A DNA stretch of 28,374 bases from JBFHRB01 sp041591915 (lineage in GTDB: Bacteria > Actinomycetota > Nitriliruptoria > Nitriliruptorales > Nitriliruptoraceae), in NCBI GenBank assembly GCA_041591915.1, contig JBFHRB010000009.1, positions 1 to 28,374 of the forward strand. The letters are read 5' to 3'. This document shows positions 27,370 to 28,374 of this stretch, piece by piece (the first letter of the stretch is position 1; each line of letters opens with the position of its first letter). The position numbers and the translations under genes were made by a program. The notes under the pieces are model-generated. The model was not told the DNA's origin. It did not search any database and was given only the letters and a program-made list of their open reading frames with translations.

Positions 27370-28374
27370 GTGACCGAGACACACCACCCGTCCGCCTCGA
27401 CCCCGCCGTCCATCCGCCGGCGGGGTCGGCGTGTCACCACGGCGGCGGCCGCGGTCTACGCGGCACTCAGCCTCGGTGCCCTCCTGGCGTGGTGGTTCGC
27501 CGGCGACGCGTGGTGGGCCCAGCCGCTGAACGTCACGACGTTCTGGTGGTCCCTGCCGTCCGTTCCGCTGGCACTCATGGCCGTCCTGTCGCGCCGGTGG
27601 CGGATCGCGGCGTTGCTCACGCTGCCCGCCGTGATCTTCCTCTGGTCGTACGGTGGCCAGTTCGTGCCGAGCGTCCGTGAGGCGGCGGCACCGCCCGACC
27701 TCCGGGTGGCCACGTTCAACACGCTCGTGCACACGCCCGACATCCAGCACATCGAGGCACTCGTCGCCGCCGCCGACCCTGACGTCCTGCTGCTGCAGGA
27801 GATCTTCCCGGAGCGCCAGCAGGAACTGCTCGGTGCGCTCTCGGACCGGTACCCGTACTCCTGGTTCGGTGACGGCCGACTGGTCGGCGGCGTCGGCGTC
27901 CTGTCGTCCTTCCCCGTCGCCGACGTCCGCGAGGTCGCGGGCGCGACGCCGCACGCGCGACCGACCGCGGTCGTCCACCTCGACGTGGACGGCCGGGCGG
28001 TCCAGGCCGTCGCGCTGCACCTGACCTCGCCGTGCCTGTCCTGTGGTGACTCCCTCTCCGCACGGCTCGACGCCGAGGCCGCGGCCCGTGCAGCGGAGAT
28101 CGAGGCCGTCCTCGCAGCACTCGACCCGGACGTGCCGGCCGTGGTCGCCGGCGACTTCAACTCCACGGACCGCTCCGGCCCGTACCGCCAGCTCGTCGAG
28201 GTCGGTTTCGAGGATCCCCACGCCGAGGTGGGCGTGGGCCCCGGATTCACGTGGCCGGCCGACGCGGCCCAGCCCTGGCTGCGCGTCGACTGGGTCCTGG
28301 TGCGTGGCCTGGAGTCGGTCCGGAGCACGGTCGGCGACGCCGGGCCATCGGACCACCGGCCGGTCATCGTCGAC
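27370..28374 (+). CDS. Membrane-anchored endonuclease/exonuclease/phosphatase-family protein (partial)
   Basis: An open frame of 335 codons that runs off the right edge with no stop; probably only a few residues are missing. GTG 27370 has GGGGA (27357-27361) 8 nt upstream. The N-terminal third has about three TM segments (about 25-42, 54-68, 75-90), after a basic cytoplasmic stretch. The rest is an EEP domain: RVATFNTL, Glu144 in LLLQEIF, GDFNS (Asp262, Asn264), DWVLV and SDHRPVI (Asp328, His329) are the metal and catalytic residues. Placement suggests that the domain faces outside. Substrates could be nucleic acid, phospholipid or sugar phosphates; similar membrane-anchored EEP proteins in actinobacteria are not characterised as far as I know. 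There is a Cys pair in LTSPCLSCGD. Confidence 0.85.
   Translation, partial: MTETHHPSASTPPSIRRRGRRVTTAAAAVYAALSLGALLAWWFAGDAWWAQPLNVTTFWWSLPSVPLALMAVLSRRWRIAALLTLPAVIFLWSYGGQFVPSVREAAAPPDLRVATFNTLVHTPDIQHIEALVAAADPDVLLLQEIFPERQQELLGALSDRYPYSWFGDGRLVGGVGVLSSFPVADVREVAGATPHARPTAVVHLDVDGRAVQAVALHLTSPCLSCGDSLSARLDAEAAARAAEIEAVLAALDPDVPAVVAGDFNSTDRSGPYRQLVEVGFEDPHAEVGVGPGFTWPADAAQPWLRVDWVLVRGLESVRSTVGDAGPSDHRPVIVD

Noticed and set aside
1..28374. tRNA, rRNA, insertion sequence, integrase, toxin-antitoxin or defence island
   Set aside because: No conserved RNA gene motif, transposase or recombinase motif, terminal inverted repeat or defence-type gene was recognised on either strand.

Overview
The window is about 28 kb of very GC-rich, gene-dense bacterial chromosome with little intergenic space, frequent GTG starts and many ATGA/TGATG gene overlaps. 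The gene set points to Actinomycetota: a SenX3/RegX3-type phosphate two-component pair, a CeoB/CeoC-like pair of TrkA proteins, a class II GlpX fructose-bisphosphatase very close in wording to the mycobacterial one, a mycothiol-type PIG-L deacetylase and an arsenate reductase of the actinobacterial type. A deep-branching lineage is possible, but I cannot place it from sequence alone. I see no tRNA, rRNA, insertion sequence, prophage or CRISPR array; this looks like a core chromosomal region.

Layout. 40-798 holds a crotonase-fold protein lacking one of the two usual catalytic glutamates. 938-2691 is a two-gene membrane glycosyltransferase module resembling PgaD-PgaC, preceded by a roughly 90-nt leader that can fold over the first ribosome binding site. 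2785-3768 is glpX. An alpha/beta hydrolase (3780-4736, minus) is divergent from a small membrane protein (4777-5370). 5464-11980 is a complete phosphate module, pstB-pstS-pstC-pstA-phoU-regX3-senX3, with a clear actinobacterial PHO box (two 11-nt GTTCACC repeats) in front. 12049-12819 (minus) is a secreted protein with a charged coiled-coil tail. nth (12987-13673) follows. 13682-18871 (minus) is a tightly coupled six-gene potassium-uptake operon: trkA-trkA-41-aa membrane peptide-trkH-membrane-anchored protein-trkH.

ispH (18962-19918) and an RNase D (19922-21046, minus) come next. 21093-23985 is a five-gene operon: PIG-L deacetylase, flavin-reductase-like protein, YjbQ, aquaporin and arsC. upp (minus) is divergent from a BMP-family nucleoside-type binding lipoprotein, followed by pyruvate kinase, which appears to start at CTG. 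A membrane-anchored endonuclease/exonuclease/phosphatase-fold protein runs off the right edge.

Two regulatory themes recur. First, TANNNT-type -10 boxes lie 7-9 nt before start codons (pstB, regX3, nth, ispH, rnd and the gene at 4777), which predicts leaderless mRNAs. Second, three divergent gene pairs have -10 boxes that overlap on opposite strands (4765-4771, 21054-21063, 24686-24692), predicting symmetric bidirectional promoters. Physiologically the window combines phosphate and potassium homeostasis, arsenate reduction coupled to an aquaporin, central glycolysis/gluconeogenesis (glpX, pyk), isoprenoid synthesis (ispH), and DNA/RNA maintenance (nth, rnd). No wholly new multi-gene defence or mobile system was recognised; the most unusual items are the promoter architecture, the structured leader, the CTG start and the small protein in the Trk operon.
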